Source of the DNA: JAJFIE01 sp964344255
GTDB taxonomy: Bacteria; Pseudomonadota; Alphaproteobacteria; Rhodospirillales; Casp-alpha2
Length of the DNA stretch: 64,000 nt
Direction: 5' to 3'
NCBI GenBank assembly: GCA_964344255.1
Contig: CAYFMQ010000009.1
Location: forward strand, 1-64,000
Positions 43,668 through 51,868 of this stretch are shown here, in pieces. The notes under the pieces were generated by a model. The model had not been told where the DNA came from, did no database searches, and saw only the letters and a program-made list of their open reading frames with translations. Every line of letters begins with the position of its first letter. Position 1 is the first letter of the stretch. The position numbers and the translations under genes are program-made.

Positions 43668-43928
43668 CTATTCGCATTTAAAGACCAATATGGAATCCCC
43701 GCCTCCGGAAACGGACAGGTCGCTTTCCAGGGTAGCTGTCCTGCCGTATTTAGCGCAGTGCTCCTGGGCCAGGTCTTTGCTGGAGGTAATGCTTAACAAT
43801 GAATCTCGTATCCACACATGGGTTTCGCTTGAGCCAACGACTTCTCGACCTGAACAGGCCGCTAGCATGACTGAAGCAACCATAAGGACCGGGATTAGCC
43901 GGTATCCGGCATCTATTTTTTGAATCAT
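43668..43928 (-). CDS. Small predicted lipoprotein
   Basis: 86 residues. The N-terminal signal LIPVLMVASVMLAAC ends in a lipobox with Cys25, so a lipid-anchored mature protein of about 60 residues is expected. Two further cysteines (near residues 58 and 85) could form a disulfide. No family is recognised. It is divergent from the gene at 44094, across a promoter-like region. Confidence 0.7.
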   Translation of the reverse strand: MIQKIDAGYRLIPVLMVASVMLAACSGREVVGSSETHVWIRDSLLSITSSKDLAQEHCAKYGRTATLESDLSVSGGGDSILVFKCE

Positions 43929-43952
43929 GAGGTGTTTTTCTTCGTCATTTGG

Positions 43953-44003
43953 TTGTCAGCTTAGCGGTCTATATATAATAAATAAAATTCGGTATTTACC
44001 GAA
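43953..44003 (+). promoter_or_regulatory. Promoter-like sequence with a palindromic operator
   Basis: TTGTCA (43953-43958) and TAATAA (43976-43981) are 17 bases apart, resembling a sigma-70 promoter toward the gene at 44094. Immediately downstream lies a near-perfect palindrome, TTCGGTA and TACCGAA (43988-43994, 43997-44003), with two bases between arms. Its place at the start site suits repressor control. The regulator is unknown. Confidence 0.4.
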
Positions 44004-44093
44004 GACATTATCGTTGGGCCGAAAAAAAGTTCGGATGAAATACACACATGTGCAAGGCATCACATTCACCGGTCATAATACAGGATAGGCTCA

Positions 44094-44396
44094 ATGTCAG
44101 AGGAAAATAAGAACGAGACGGAAGTTGGCGTTCATATCGCCAATGAAATCATCGTTCTGGCGAATGATAAACTGGAGGCCGGTCTCCACCCAATAGTTAT
44201 CGCCGATGCTTTGCGGCATGCGGCGGCTAACTTTACGGCATTCGCCTTCGCCCACGGAACGGATGAAGAGTTAAACCACGAGGCCGTGATACAAGAATTT
44301 ATACAGATGCTCGATTACTACGATTCCCGCCACCGGGAAGGCAGGAAGCCTCTTTCCGGACTGGAGCAATTGGTCGAGCAGGTGAAGAATGAATGA
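44094..44396 (+). CDS. Small acidic helical protein of unknown function
   Basis: 100 residues, predicted helical and soluble. The core ANEIIVLANDKLEAGLH then ADALRHAAANFTAFAFA reminds me of small DUF3144/DUF5076-type proteins of proteobacteria, but I cannot confirm this. No metal or catalytic motif is visible. It lies downstream of a promoter-like site with a palindrome and 111 bases before the DHH gene. Confidence 0.7.
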   Translation: MSEENKNETEVGVHIANEIIVLANDKLEAGLHPIVIADALRHAAANFTAFAFAHGTDEELNHEAVIQEFIQMLDYYDSRHREGRKPLSGLEQLVEQVKNE

Positions 44397-44507
44397 AGTA
44401 TCCAACACCCTGAACATAAAATTGAATGTTTGAGCGACAGCGTTGTCTCGTTTTATTGTAAAGGGTATTGTTGATTAAGCAGGGTCAAATAATGATGAGC
44501 GTCGGCT

Positions 44508-45446
44508 ATGACGGATGAAAAATACAGACTGATAACCAGGGCTGACTTCGACGGTGTCGTCTCGGGTTCTCTCCTGATGGAAAATGGACTGGTCAACGAG
44601 GTGGTCTTTGCACACCCTCGTGAAATCCAGCAAGGTTCGTTCGATGTGACGAGCGGCGATATTATTGCAAATCTTCCTTATGCTGAATCGGCTCATCTCT
44701 GTTTCGATCATCACGTCAGTGAAAGCTACAGGGTCGGCGAACATGACAACCTGATTCTTGACCCTGATGCACCGTCAACCGCCCGTGTTATTTACAATCA
44801 CTACGGCGGCGCAAAGACATTTCCCGACATCTCAGAAGACATGATGAATGCCGTGGATAAGGCGGATTCAGCCGATTACACGATAGAAGAAATCCTGACG
44901 CCGACGGATTGGGTGCTTCTGAACTTTGTTCTCGATCCCAGGACCGGGCTGGAGGACTTCAAGGACTTTGCCGTTTCCCGTGACGCCTTCATGATCGACA
45001 TGATCAACTTCTGCCGCCGCAATCCTGTTGAGGAAATCCTCAGCCATCCGGACGTGGAAGAGCGAATTACGACCTTCATCTACCATAACGAATTTGCCGA
45101 ATTGCAATTGGGCCGTTGCTCAAAGACCCACAACAAGACGGTCATTGCGGATTTCCGGGACGAAGATAAACGCTATCCGGGGAACAGGTTCATGATTTAC
45201 GCCCTGTATCCCGATTGCTCCCTTTCGCTTCAGGTTTCACAGGGCAACAAACCGGGCATGATCGAAATTGCTGCTGGAAAATCCATTATAGACCGTACAT
45301 CTCCGGTCAATGTGGGTGAGATCATGCTCAGTTACGGCGGCGGCGGCCACAAGGCTGCAGGAGCTTGTCAGGTGGAAGATGACAAAGCGGACAATGTTCT
45401 GGATGAAATTGTTCAGCGTATCGATACTGAGAACGAAGCGGCCTGA
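44508..45446 (+). CDS. DHH-family phosphoesterase (exopolyphosphatase-like)
   Basis: 312 residues. DHH motifs: ITRADFDGVVSG (the HxDxDG region, with Arg in place of the usual His), CFDHHVSES, and the C-terminal DHHA1 signature SYGGGGHKAAGACQV. Relatives hydrolyse nanoRNA, pAp, cyclic dinucleotides or polyphosphate with Mn. The substrate here is unknown. The changed first His may alter metal binding. Its ribosome site is weak. It converges on the enoyl-CoA hydratase gene. Confidence 0.85.
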   Translation: MTDEKYRLITRADFDGVVSGSLLMENGLVNEVVFAHPREIQQGSFDVTSGDIIANLPYAESAHLCFDHHVSESYRVGEHDNLILDPDAPSTARVIYNHYGGAKTFPDISEDMMNAVDKADSADYTIEEILTPTDWVLLNFVLDPRTGLEDFKDFAVSRDAFMIDMINFCRRNPVEEILSHPDVEERITTFIYHNEFAELQLGRCSKTHNKTVIADFRDEDKRYPGNRFMIYALYPDCSLSLQVSQGNKPGMIEIAAGKSIIDRTSPVNVGEIMLSYGGGGHKAAGACQVEDDKADNVLDEIVQRIDTENEAA

Positions 45447-45483
45447 AGCCAACCCCGATTAAAATCAGACAATCCTGAACACC

Positions 45484-46287
45484 CTAAGAACGGTCACGCC
45501 ATTTCGGCATAGGCTGCTTGTTGACGAATGCCTCGATGCCTTCGCGCGCCTCGCCATCCACCATGTTGCAGACGATGGTATCGACGGCAGCGGCATAGGC
45601 GGCCTCCAGTCCGACATCCAACTGCTTGTAAAACAGCTCCTTGCCCATGGAGATCGCGGCAGGTGAGCGCGATGCAATCTTTTCCGCCAGTTCCATGACA
45701 GCCTGGTCCAGTTGGTCCGGTGCGACAACCTTATTGACCAGAGCAAGATCAAGGGCCGTTTCCGCATCGATGAAATCACCGGTCAGCAACATCTCCATGG
45801 CCTTTTTACGCGGCACGTTGCGGCTGAGCGCCACGCCGGGTGTCGCACAGAACAGCCCGACGTTAATGCCGGATGTAGCGAAGCGGGATTCGGAAGATGC
45901 AACAGCCAGATCGCAAGTCGCGGCTAGTTGGCACCCGGCCGCCGTTGCGATGCCGTGGACGCGGGCAATGACGGGTTGGGGCAGTTGGGTGATAGCCAGC
46001 ATCATCCTGGAACACTGACGGAACAAGGCATCAACATCTTCACGGCTGGTTTTCGAGCCCATTTCCTTCAAGTCATGACCGGCGGAAAAGGCTTTGCCGT
46101 TGGCAGACAGAATGACGACCCGAACCGAAGTATCGGCGGCAATGGACGCCAGTGTCTCTTCTATTTTCGTCATCAGTTCGCCAGAAAGGGCATTGAACTT
46201 GTCAGGCCTGTTCAGCGTGACGGTCGAAATGCCGTCACGGTCATCGCGCAGGACGATGTCCTCATTCGTATCAACTGACGTATCCAT
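45484..46287 (-). CDS. Enoyl-CoA hydratase/isomerase family protein
   Basis: 267 residues from ATG 46287, with GAGGT upstream; the frame is open to 46338. Crotonase fold with oxyanion-hole segments GKAFSAGHDLKEM and GIATAAGCQLAATCDLAVA. The position of the first catalytic Glu of true hydratases is not obvious, so it may be an isomerase or another crotonase. No fatty-acid-oxidation neighbours are present. Confidence 0.88.
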   Translation of the reverse strand: MDTSVDTNEDIVLRDDRDGISTVTLNRPDKFNALSGELMTKIEETLASIAADTSVRVVILSANGKAFSAGHDLKEMGSKTSREDVDALFRQCSRMMLAITQLPQPVIARVHGIATAAGCQLAATCDLAVASSESRFATSGINVGLFCATPGVALSRNVPRKKAMEMLLTGDFIDAETALDLALVNKVVAPDQLDQAVMELAEKIASRSPAAISMGKELFYKQLDVGLEAAYAAAVDTIVCNMVDGEAREGIEAFVNKQPMPKWRDRS

Positions 46288-46444
46288 TGAACCAACCTCT
46301 GTATGGGCAGGGGATTTATTCTGCCTGTTTCTGTTCATATGGACTTATGACGGGTCTGCCGGAAGGTCAATAACAGACTCAATTCGAATTCAAGGTATTA
46401 TAATACCGTTAACGTAAATATTGGTTTTTTAACGATTATTCAGG

Positions 46445-46474
46445 TTGACAGTCGGACTTTCTATGGCATATTCC
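46445..46474 (+). promoter_or_regulatory. Promoter of the rplM-rpsI operon
   Basis: A consensus TTGACA at 46445-46450 is followed after 17-18 bases by ATATTC/TATTCC (46468-46474). The distance to the rplM ATG at 46562 is about 90 bases. No L13-like leader structure could be established by eye. Confidence 0.5.
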
Positions 46475-46561
46475 GCGCCTCAACCGGATACGGGACACCG
46501 CGTACAGACGCGGATATTACAATCCCCATCCACATGATGAAGATGATGGACGAACAAGCCG

Positions 46562-47026
46562 ATGAATACATATTCCGCACGGCCCGCCGACGTCGAGAAG
46601 AAATGGTACGTCATTGACGCCGATGGCCTGGTGCTTGGGCGCCTTGCCAGCGTCATCGCCATGCGACTGCGCGGCAAGCACAAAGCCATGTACACCCCGC
46701 ATATTGACTGCGGCGATAATATCATTGTCGTGAATGCCGAGAAGGTTAAGCTGACCGGCCGCAAAACCGAGAACAAAACCTATTACTGGCATACCGGACA
46801 TCCGGGCGGCATCAAGGAACGCAAAGCCGGCCAGATTCTGGACGGCAAGCATCCCGAACGGGTTATCCAGAAAGCCGTTGAACGAATGATCAGCCGCAAC
46901 CCGCTCGGTCGTCAGCAGATGCGCAAACTGCATGTCTATGCCGGCGCCGACCATCCGCATGTCGCCCAGAACCCGGAAGTTCTGGATGTTGCAGCCATGA
47001 ACCCCAAAAACAAGAGGAGCGCCTAA
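46562..47026 (+). CDS. rplM: 50S ribosomal protein L13
   Basis: 154 residues. L13 hallmarks: WYVIDADGLVLGRLAS, the core GDNIIVVNAEKVKLTG and YWHTGHPGG, then RNPLGRQQMRKLHVYAG. It is an early assembly protein binding 23S rRNA. The rpsI gene follows after three bases in the usual pair, with argC 3.2 kb further on. Confidence 0.98.
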   Translation: MNTYSARPADVEKKWYVIDADGLVLGRLASVIAMRLRGKHKAMYTPHIDCGDNIIVVNAEKVKLTGRKTENKTYYWHTGHPGGIKERKAGQILDGKHPERVIQKAVERMISRNPLGRQQMRKLHVYAGADHPHVAQNPEVLDVAAMNPKNKRSA

Positions 47027-47029
47027 ACC

Positions 47030-47569
47030 ATGGCTGAGGAAAAGCAAACCCTCGATTCCCTCGAAGATCTCGGTAAAGCCACGGCTGCAGCCGAAGCTGA
47101 AACCTCTGCTGAAACCGTTGAAGCAGCCGGCGAGGCCAGCCTCGTTGAAAGCGCTGCCCCCGCAGAGCCGCAGATCGACGAACACGGTCGCTCCTATGCC
47201 ACCGGCAAGCGGAAAAACGCGATTGCCCGTGTCTGGATCAAACCGGGACCGGGCGTCATTACCGTCAACGGCCGCGCTTCGGATGCTTACTTTGCACGCC
47301 CCGTGCTGCAGATGCTGATCAACCAGCCTTTCCAGGTTGCCGAGCGATCCGGCCAGTACGATGTCTACTGCACCGTAACCGGTGGTGGCCTGTCCGGTCA
47401 GGCCGGCGCGGTCCGCCACGGCATTTCCAAGGCTTTGACCCTTTACGAGCCGGGCCTGCGCCCGCCGCTCAAGAAGGCCGGCTTCCTGACGCGCGATTCC
47501 CGCGTCGTGGAACGTAAGAAATACGGCAAGCGGAAAGCCCGCCGGAGCTTCCAGTTCTCGAAACGTTAA
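47030..47569 (+). CDS. rpsI: 30S ribosomal protein S9 with acidic N-terminal extension
   Basis: 179 residues. The S9 core starts near SYATGKRKNAIARVWIKPG and ends with the tRNA-contacting tail RRSFQFSKR, with KYGKRKARR before it. The first 50 residues are a low-complexity Ala/Glu extension, as in many alphaproteobacteria. A strong terminator follows 24 bases later. Confidence 0.98.
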   Translation: MAEEKQTLDSLEDLGKATAAAEAETSAETVEAAGEASLVESAAPAEPQIDEHGRSYATGKRKNAIARVWIKPGPGVITVNGRASDAYFARPVLQMLINQPFQVAERSGQYDVYCTVTGGGLSGQAGAVRHGISKALTLYEPGLRPPLKKAGFLTRDSRVVERKKYGKRKARRSFQFSKR

Positions 47570-47593
47570 TCGGGAATTTTCAAAGCGAATACG

Positions 47594-47623
47594 AAAAAGG
47601 GCCGCCATCAGGCGGCCCTTTTT
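47594..47623 (+). terminator. Bidirectional intrinsic terminator after rpsI
   Basis: GGGCCGCC (47599-47606) and GGCGGCCC (47611-47618) enclose the loop ATCA, with A5 before and T5 after. It can end both rplM-rpsI and the convergent secreted-protein gene. Confidence 0.92.
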
Positions 47624-47645
47624 ACGTTCGTTAGAACACTCTGTG

Positions 47646-48581
47646 TCAGTCCGCCTTGCTTTTCTTTTTTTGTTCCTCGATTTTACCGCCGGCAACCCGG
47701 GTCAAGGCATGTTCAATCGCATCAGGCGCGCCCATGATGCTCATGAAACTGTTACTGCCCATCATTGACAAATCGGGGAAGCTTATTGCGATCCGGAAAC
47801 GGGCGTAGAGAGCATAGACCTTACCTTCACTCACCAGAATTTCATATGGCAAATGAGCTGCGGATTTCAGGTCGCTGAAATCGATCTCGCCCATAATGTA
47901 AGCGTCGTCCTGCATTTCTCCTTCACCTTGCTCGCCCTTCATGGCAACGCCAAACACTGTTTCATTTTTTCCCGGAATATCGATCCGGTATACCTTGTTC
48001 ACACCGCTGATACTTTCGGATAATCCCTTTTCGACAGCCGCCAGGGCCTCGTCATAGGAGTCATATCTGGCGAGTATGCTGGGTTCATCAAAATACTCCA
48101 TGCCGAACATATAGTGATATTCGCGCAAGTCTTCTGCCGTTATTCCCTTGGCGCCAAAGGGAGTTTCCGCCCCAAGACCTGAAGCCATCGCAGAGGCGAC
48201 TTCTGCTAAATCGCCATTCAGGCGGAAAGCTGCTGCCGTATACAGAGGATTGGCGTAAGAGACCTGAACCTTGCCATCCACAGTGCTTAAAGAAACTCTC
48301 TGAGCAGCGCCGTATCCGCCATGCTCACTTTGAGCCGCAATCGATTTCAAGGTGTCATTGGTGGCAACCAACAATACGGTCCCGTCATAAGGGCTGTGAG
48401 CGCCGGCGATCTCAAAGCCGGATTGCGCCAACTTGGCGGAAACATCGCTTTGGGTGGCTTCCAGGCTCTTGTCGCTTGTGTAAGCCAATATGAAAGGTTT
48501 CAGCTTTTCTGCGGCATTTGCCGAAACAGAAAACAAAAGCGGCGTTAGTAGGATCAATAATTTAGCGAAAGTCTTTATCAT
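47646..48581 (-). CDS. Secreted protein of unknown function
   Basis: 311 residues with a clear signal peptide (about 1-23, ending VSANA before AE), so the product is periplasmic. The first third (PFILAYTSDKSLEATQSDVS onward) looks a little like DUF302-type small alpha-beta proteins. The rest is unassigned, and the tail is Lys/Glu-rich. No catalytic motif is seen. It shares the terminator with rpsI and has an orphan terminator region upstream of its start. Confidence 0.75.
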   Translation of the reverse strand: MIKTFAKLLILLTPLLFSVSANAAEKLKPFILAYTSDKSLEATQSDVSAKLAQSGFEIAGAHSPYDGTVLLVATNDTLKSIAAQSEHGGYGAAQRVSLSTVDGKVQVSYANPLYTAAAFRLNGDLAEVASAMASGLGAETPFGAKGITAEDLREYHYMFGMEYFDEPSILARYDSYDEALAAVEKGLSESISGVNKVYRIDIPGKNETVFGVAMKGEQGEGEMQDDAYIMGEIDFSDLKSAAHLPYEILVSEGKVYALYARFRIAISFPDLSMMGSNSFMSIMGAPDAIEHALTRVAGGKIEEQKKKSKAD

Positions 48582-48664
48582 CTTTAAGGATTCCCATTTC
48601 AGATTTCCTGAATTACCCCCATCCTGAAGCTCATTAAATCATCAAAATGTTATATAATCATCAT

Positions 48665-48770
48665 CTAATATTTAATCTTCCCGAAAGGGCTGGTTCTGCG
48701 TTCCGGGCAGGAGACACGAAACTGGAATGACAGCGCATTAATTAAAAAGGCTCCTTCGGGAGCCTTTTTT
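48665..48770 (+). ncRNA. Candidate small RNA ending at an orphan terminator
   Basis: A TATAAT at 48653-48658 is followed by about 105 bases with no reading frame. Within them are a CCC-GAAA-GGG hairpin (48680-48689), a possible long stem around GCGTTCC and GGAA, and a perfect terminator hairpin at 48744. The genes on both sides point away, so no known transcript needs this terminator. The -35 region is poor. No known RNA family is recognised. Confidence 0.35.
48744..48770 (+). terminator. Intrinsic terminator with UUCG loop, no gene upstream
   Basis: GGCTCC (48749-48754), loop TTCG, GGAGCC (48759-48764), then T6, with A5 before the stem. It lies between two divergent genes. Confidence 0.85.
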
Positions 48771-48848
48771 GATTTCCAAGTTTGCCATTGCAGGTCAAGC
48801 TGCCTATCTCATGAGACAGTGAGGGGCGTTGGGAGCTAGGGGGCCAGC

Positions 48849-50096
48849 GTGAAATCGAGCAACACCATCTTTACGCCTGTTCTGATTGCAGGCAGCCTGA
48901 TCCTGATGACGAGTTTCGCCATCCGGGCCAGTTTCGGTGTGTTCCAGATTCCCATTGCCGAACAGTTCGGCTGGTTAAGGTCTGAATTTTCCATGGCGAT
49001 CGCCATCCAGAATTTGTTCTGGGGTATCGGCCAGCCGATTTTCGGGGCCATTGCCGAAAAATTCGGCGACAAAAAAGCCATCGTCCTGGGTTCCGCCGTC
49101 TATGCCCTGGGTCTCGTTCTTTCCAGCTTTGCCGTTACCCCGGAAGCCCATCAGTTCTATGAAGTCATGGTCGGTTTTGGCGTAGCCGGTACGGGCTTTG
49201 GCGTCATCCTCGCCATCGTCGGACGGAACACAACGGATGAAAACAGATCACTTTCCTTAGGAATTGCCGCGGCTGCCGGATCAGCCGGGCAGATCGTTGG
49301 CCCGCCTGTCGCCAATAGCCTGCTACAGGTCATGCCGTGGTCCAGCGTCTTCCTTGTTTTCGCCGTTTCGATTATCGCTGTGCTGCTGGTCTTGCCCATG
49401 CTGGGTAAGGAAAGCACCGTAAAGAAACATGAAATTAACGAAAGTCTGAGCGAAGTCCTTCTCAAGGCGCTCAAGGACCCGTCCTATTCGATGATTTTCT
49501 TCGGCTTCTTTTCCTGCGGTTTCCAGTTGGCTTTCGTGACGGCGCATTTCCCGGCCTTTATCACCGAAGCGTGCGCCGCCATCCCGCCCAACAGCATCAT
49601 CCGCAGCCTGGGCGTTAACACGACAACGGATTTGGGCGCTGTTTCCATAGCCCTCATCGGCGTTGCCAATATCGCCGGAACCGTTGCCGCCGGGGCTCTC
49701 GGCAAGCATTTCACCAAAAAATACCTACTGGCCTGGATTTATACCGGCCGTACCATAGCCGCGGCTGCATTTATCATGCTTCCCATGACGCCAACCAGCG
49801 TCGTCGTGTTTTCTCTTGTCATGGGAAGTCTTTGGCTGGCGACCGTTCCCCTGACTTCAGGCCTGATCGCCCACATCTACGGTCTTCGCTATATGGGAAC
49901 CCTGTACGGACTGGTATTTTTGTCTCACCAGTTGGGCTCGTTCCTGGGTGTCTGGCTCGGCGGCACCATGTACGATCAGTTCGGATCATACGACACAGTC
50001 TGGTGGGTCGGCGTCGGTGTTGGGGCTTTTTCCGCAATCATCCATCTGCCGGTGAAAGAAGCACCCAGGCAGAGCCCCGCGCTAGCAGCAGAATAA
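48849..50096 (+). CDS. MFS transporter
   Basis: 415 residues with about 12 hydrophobic segments. The start region, FAIRASFGVFQIPIAEQFGW, and the loop-2 segment EKFGDKKAIVLG are typical of the major facilitator monocarboxylate/oxalate-formate-like groups. The substrate is unknown. GTG 48849 has AGGGGG upstream. It converges on the SEC-C protein gene with five bases between. Confidence 0.9.
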   Translation: MKSSNTIFTPVLIAGSLILMTSFAIRASFGVFQIPIAEQFGWLRSEFSMAIAIQNLFWGIGQPIFGAIAEKFGDKKAIVLGSAVYALGLVLSSFAVTPEAHQFYEVMVGFGVAGTGFGVILAIVGRNTTDENRSLSLGIAAAAGSAGQIVGPPVANSLLQVMPWSSVFLVFAVSIIAVLLVLPMLGKESTVKKHEINESLSEVLLKALKDPSYSMIFFGFFSCGFQLAFVTAHFPAFITEACAAIPPNSIIRSLGVNTTTDLGAVSIALIGVANIAGTVAAGALGKHFTKKYLLAWIYTGRTIAAAAFIMLPMTPTSVVVFSLVMGSLWLATVPLTSGLIAHIYGLRYMGTLYGLVFLSHQLGSFLGVWLGGTMYDQFGSYDTVWWVGVGVGAFSAIIHLPVKEAPRQSPALAAE

Positions 50097-50101
50097 CCGG
50101 A

Positions 50102-50590
50102 TCAGTTAGCACCGCAGCATTTCTTGTATTTCTTGCCCGAGCCACAGGGGCAGGGGTCATTACGGCCCACCTTTTCAACCCGGCGCTGGGCTTCTTTCGG
50201 GTTCATGACACAATCGGTGAAAATCCACTTGCCGCTTTCGTCACGCCCGAAGAGGGCCCGCTCATGATGAACCACCGGCCCCCCCTGGTTTTTATAACGC
50301 GCCACGAACTCGACCGTTCCCGTATCGTCGTTCTCACCACCGGCTTCCGTTTTCCGGATTTCCAGGCCAAGCCATTTCGTCTGCCCGGCTGATTCCTCGA
50401 ACTCCTTGATATCGAAGTCTGCTTTCTGGTCCTCGGACAGGGTGTCGTAGAGATACTGCCCCTTTCCCAGGGCAAAAGCGCTATAACGTGATCGCATCAG
50501 GGCCAGCGCCGTCGGGGCCGGCGTTCCGTCATGATAAAGGCCACAGCACTCGGAAAGGGGTTTATCGGAACCACAAGGGCAGTCAGTCAT
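50102..50590 (-). CDS. YchJ-like protein with SEC-C metal-binding motifs
   Basis: 162 residues. An N-terminal zinc motif DCPCGSDKPLSECC and a C-terminal one, NDPCPCGSGKKYKKCC, flank a central NTF2-like YchJ domain (MRSRYSAFALG, then VEFVARYKNQGG). SEC-C motifs bind zinc and help chaperone-type contacts, as in SecA. The function of YchJ proteins is not settled. Confidence 0.9.
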   Translation of the reverse strand: MTDCPCGSDKPLSECCGLYHDGTPAPTALALMRSRYSAFALGKGQYLYDTLSEDQKADFDIKEFEESAGQTKWLGLEIRKTEAGGENDDTGTVEFVARYKNQGGPVVHHERALFGRDESGKWIFTDCVMNPKEAQRRVEKVGRNDPCPCGSGKKYKKCCGAN

Positions 50591-50737
50591 CGTCTTTGTC
50601 CTGAACTCGTTATTGATATTCGTGACTGTCTGGTACCCTTATCGTCACTGCACGACAAGCCCTTTCGGCCTCGCTGTTTATGGGGTATACCGCTTCGCGG
50701 CCCGGTTATGTGTGAAAGGGCACTTAGGAGAAGCTGA

Positions 50738-51709
50738 ATGACGGCAACCGTATTTATCGATGGCGAAGCAGGCACCACAGGTCTGCAGATCAGGGCGCGT
50801 CTTGAGGACCGCCCGGACGTAACTCTTTTGAGCCTTGGTGAAACGGAACGCAAGGATGCCAACCGCCGCCGTGAAATGCTGAACACGGCCGATCTTTCTA
50901 TCCTGTGCCTGCCGGACGATGCGGCGCGCGAAGCTGTTGATATGATCGACAACCCAGGCGCCAAGGTGATCGACGCCAGCACAGCCCACCGCACGGCTGA
51001 AGGGTGGGTTTACGGCGCACCGGAATACGATCCTGACCAGACAGTAAAAATCGCCTCGGCATCCCGTGTTTCCAATCCGGGATGCTATGCCAATGCTTCT
51101 GTCTGCATTTTACACCCACTCGTGATGCAGGGGATCGTTCAGCGTGATACGCCCATCACCATTAATGCGGTTTCCGGTTATTCCGGCGGCGGTAAACAAA
51201 TGATCGCCTCGTTTGAAGACCCGGAAAACGAAGCCTTCACCGAAGAGGCCTTCCGGGTCTATGGACTGACGCTGGAACATAAGCACGTACCGGAAATCCA
51301 GAAGTGGAGCGGTCTTGAAACCCGGCCGCTGTTTGTTCCCAGTGTCGGACGTTTCCGCCAGGGCATGATTGTCCAGGTGCCGCTCCAACTGGAAACACTT
51401 CCCGGCAAACCGTCTCCCGCGGACATTCACGGCGCTTTAAGGGATCATTACCAAGGCCGCCAGTTCGTTACGGTTGCCGATTTAAGCGAGACCCAGGCGA
51501 TGACGGGTCTGCAGCCGGAGTTTCTTAATGAAACGAATGAATTGCGGCTGCATGTTTTCGGCAATGACAAACATGGCCAGGCCGTGATCATGGGCGTGCT
51601 GGATAATCTGGGCAAGGGAGCCTCCGGCCAGGCCGTGCAGAACATGAACATCATGCTCGGCTTTGATGAAGCCACCGGTCTCAAATCCTCGCCGGCCCAG
51701 GTTGCCTGA
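50738..51709 (+). CDS. argC: N-acetyl-gamma-glutamyl-phosphate reductase
   Basis: 323 residues. It makes N-acetylglutamate semialdehyde in arginine synthesis. The short type 2 form starts FIDGEAGTTGLQIRARL, and the catalytic Cys is in SNPGCYANAS. ATG 50738 has TAGGAGA upstream. Location downstream of rplM-rpsI is usual in alphaproteobacteria, here with four genes in between. Confidence 0.95.
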   Translation: MTATVFIDGEAGTTGLQIRARLEDRPDVTLLSLGETERKDANRRREMLNTADLSILCLPDDAAREAVDMIDNPGAKVIDASTAHRTAEGWVYGAPEYDPDQTVKIASASRVSNPGCYANASVCILHPLVMQGIVQRDTPITINAVSGYSGGGKQMIASFEDPENEAFTEEAFRVYGLTLEHKHVPEIQKWSGLETRPLFVPSVGRFRQGMIVQVPLQLETLPGKPSPADIHGALRDHYQGRQFVTVADLSETQAMTGLQPEFLNETNELRLHVFGNDKHGQAVIMGVLDNLGKGASGQAVQNMNIMLGFDEATGLKSSPAQVA

Positions 51710-51868
51710 GTCTTATGTTTCCGATCTATCGAAAGTTACCGATTTTTCGTTACATAAAGCGCCATAGCCGTAAAAGAAATTTTAGGGCTTAGAGCTTATG
51801 ACCTGACCGGCAAGACGATTGCGTGCCGATCTAATCCTTAAAAAAACACGCTTATTACAGGCCAAGCC

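Noticed and set aside
46517..47695. 392-codon minus-strand frame across rplM and rpsI
   Set aside because: Both ribosomal protein genes are unmistakable on the plus strand, and the frame crosses their terminator.
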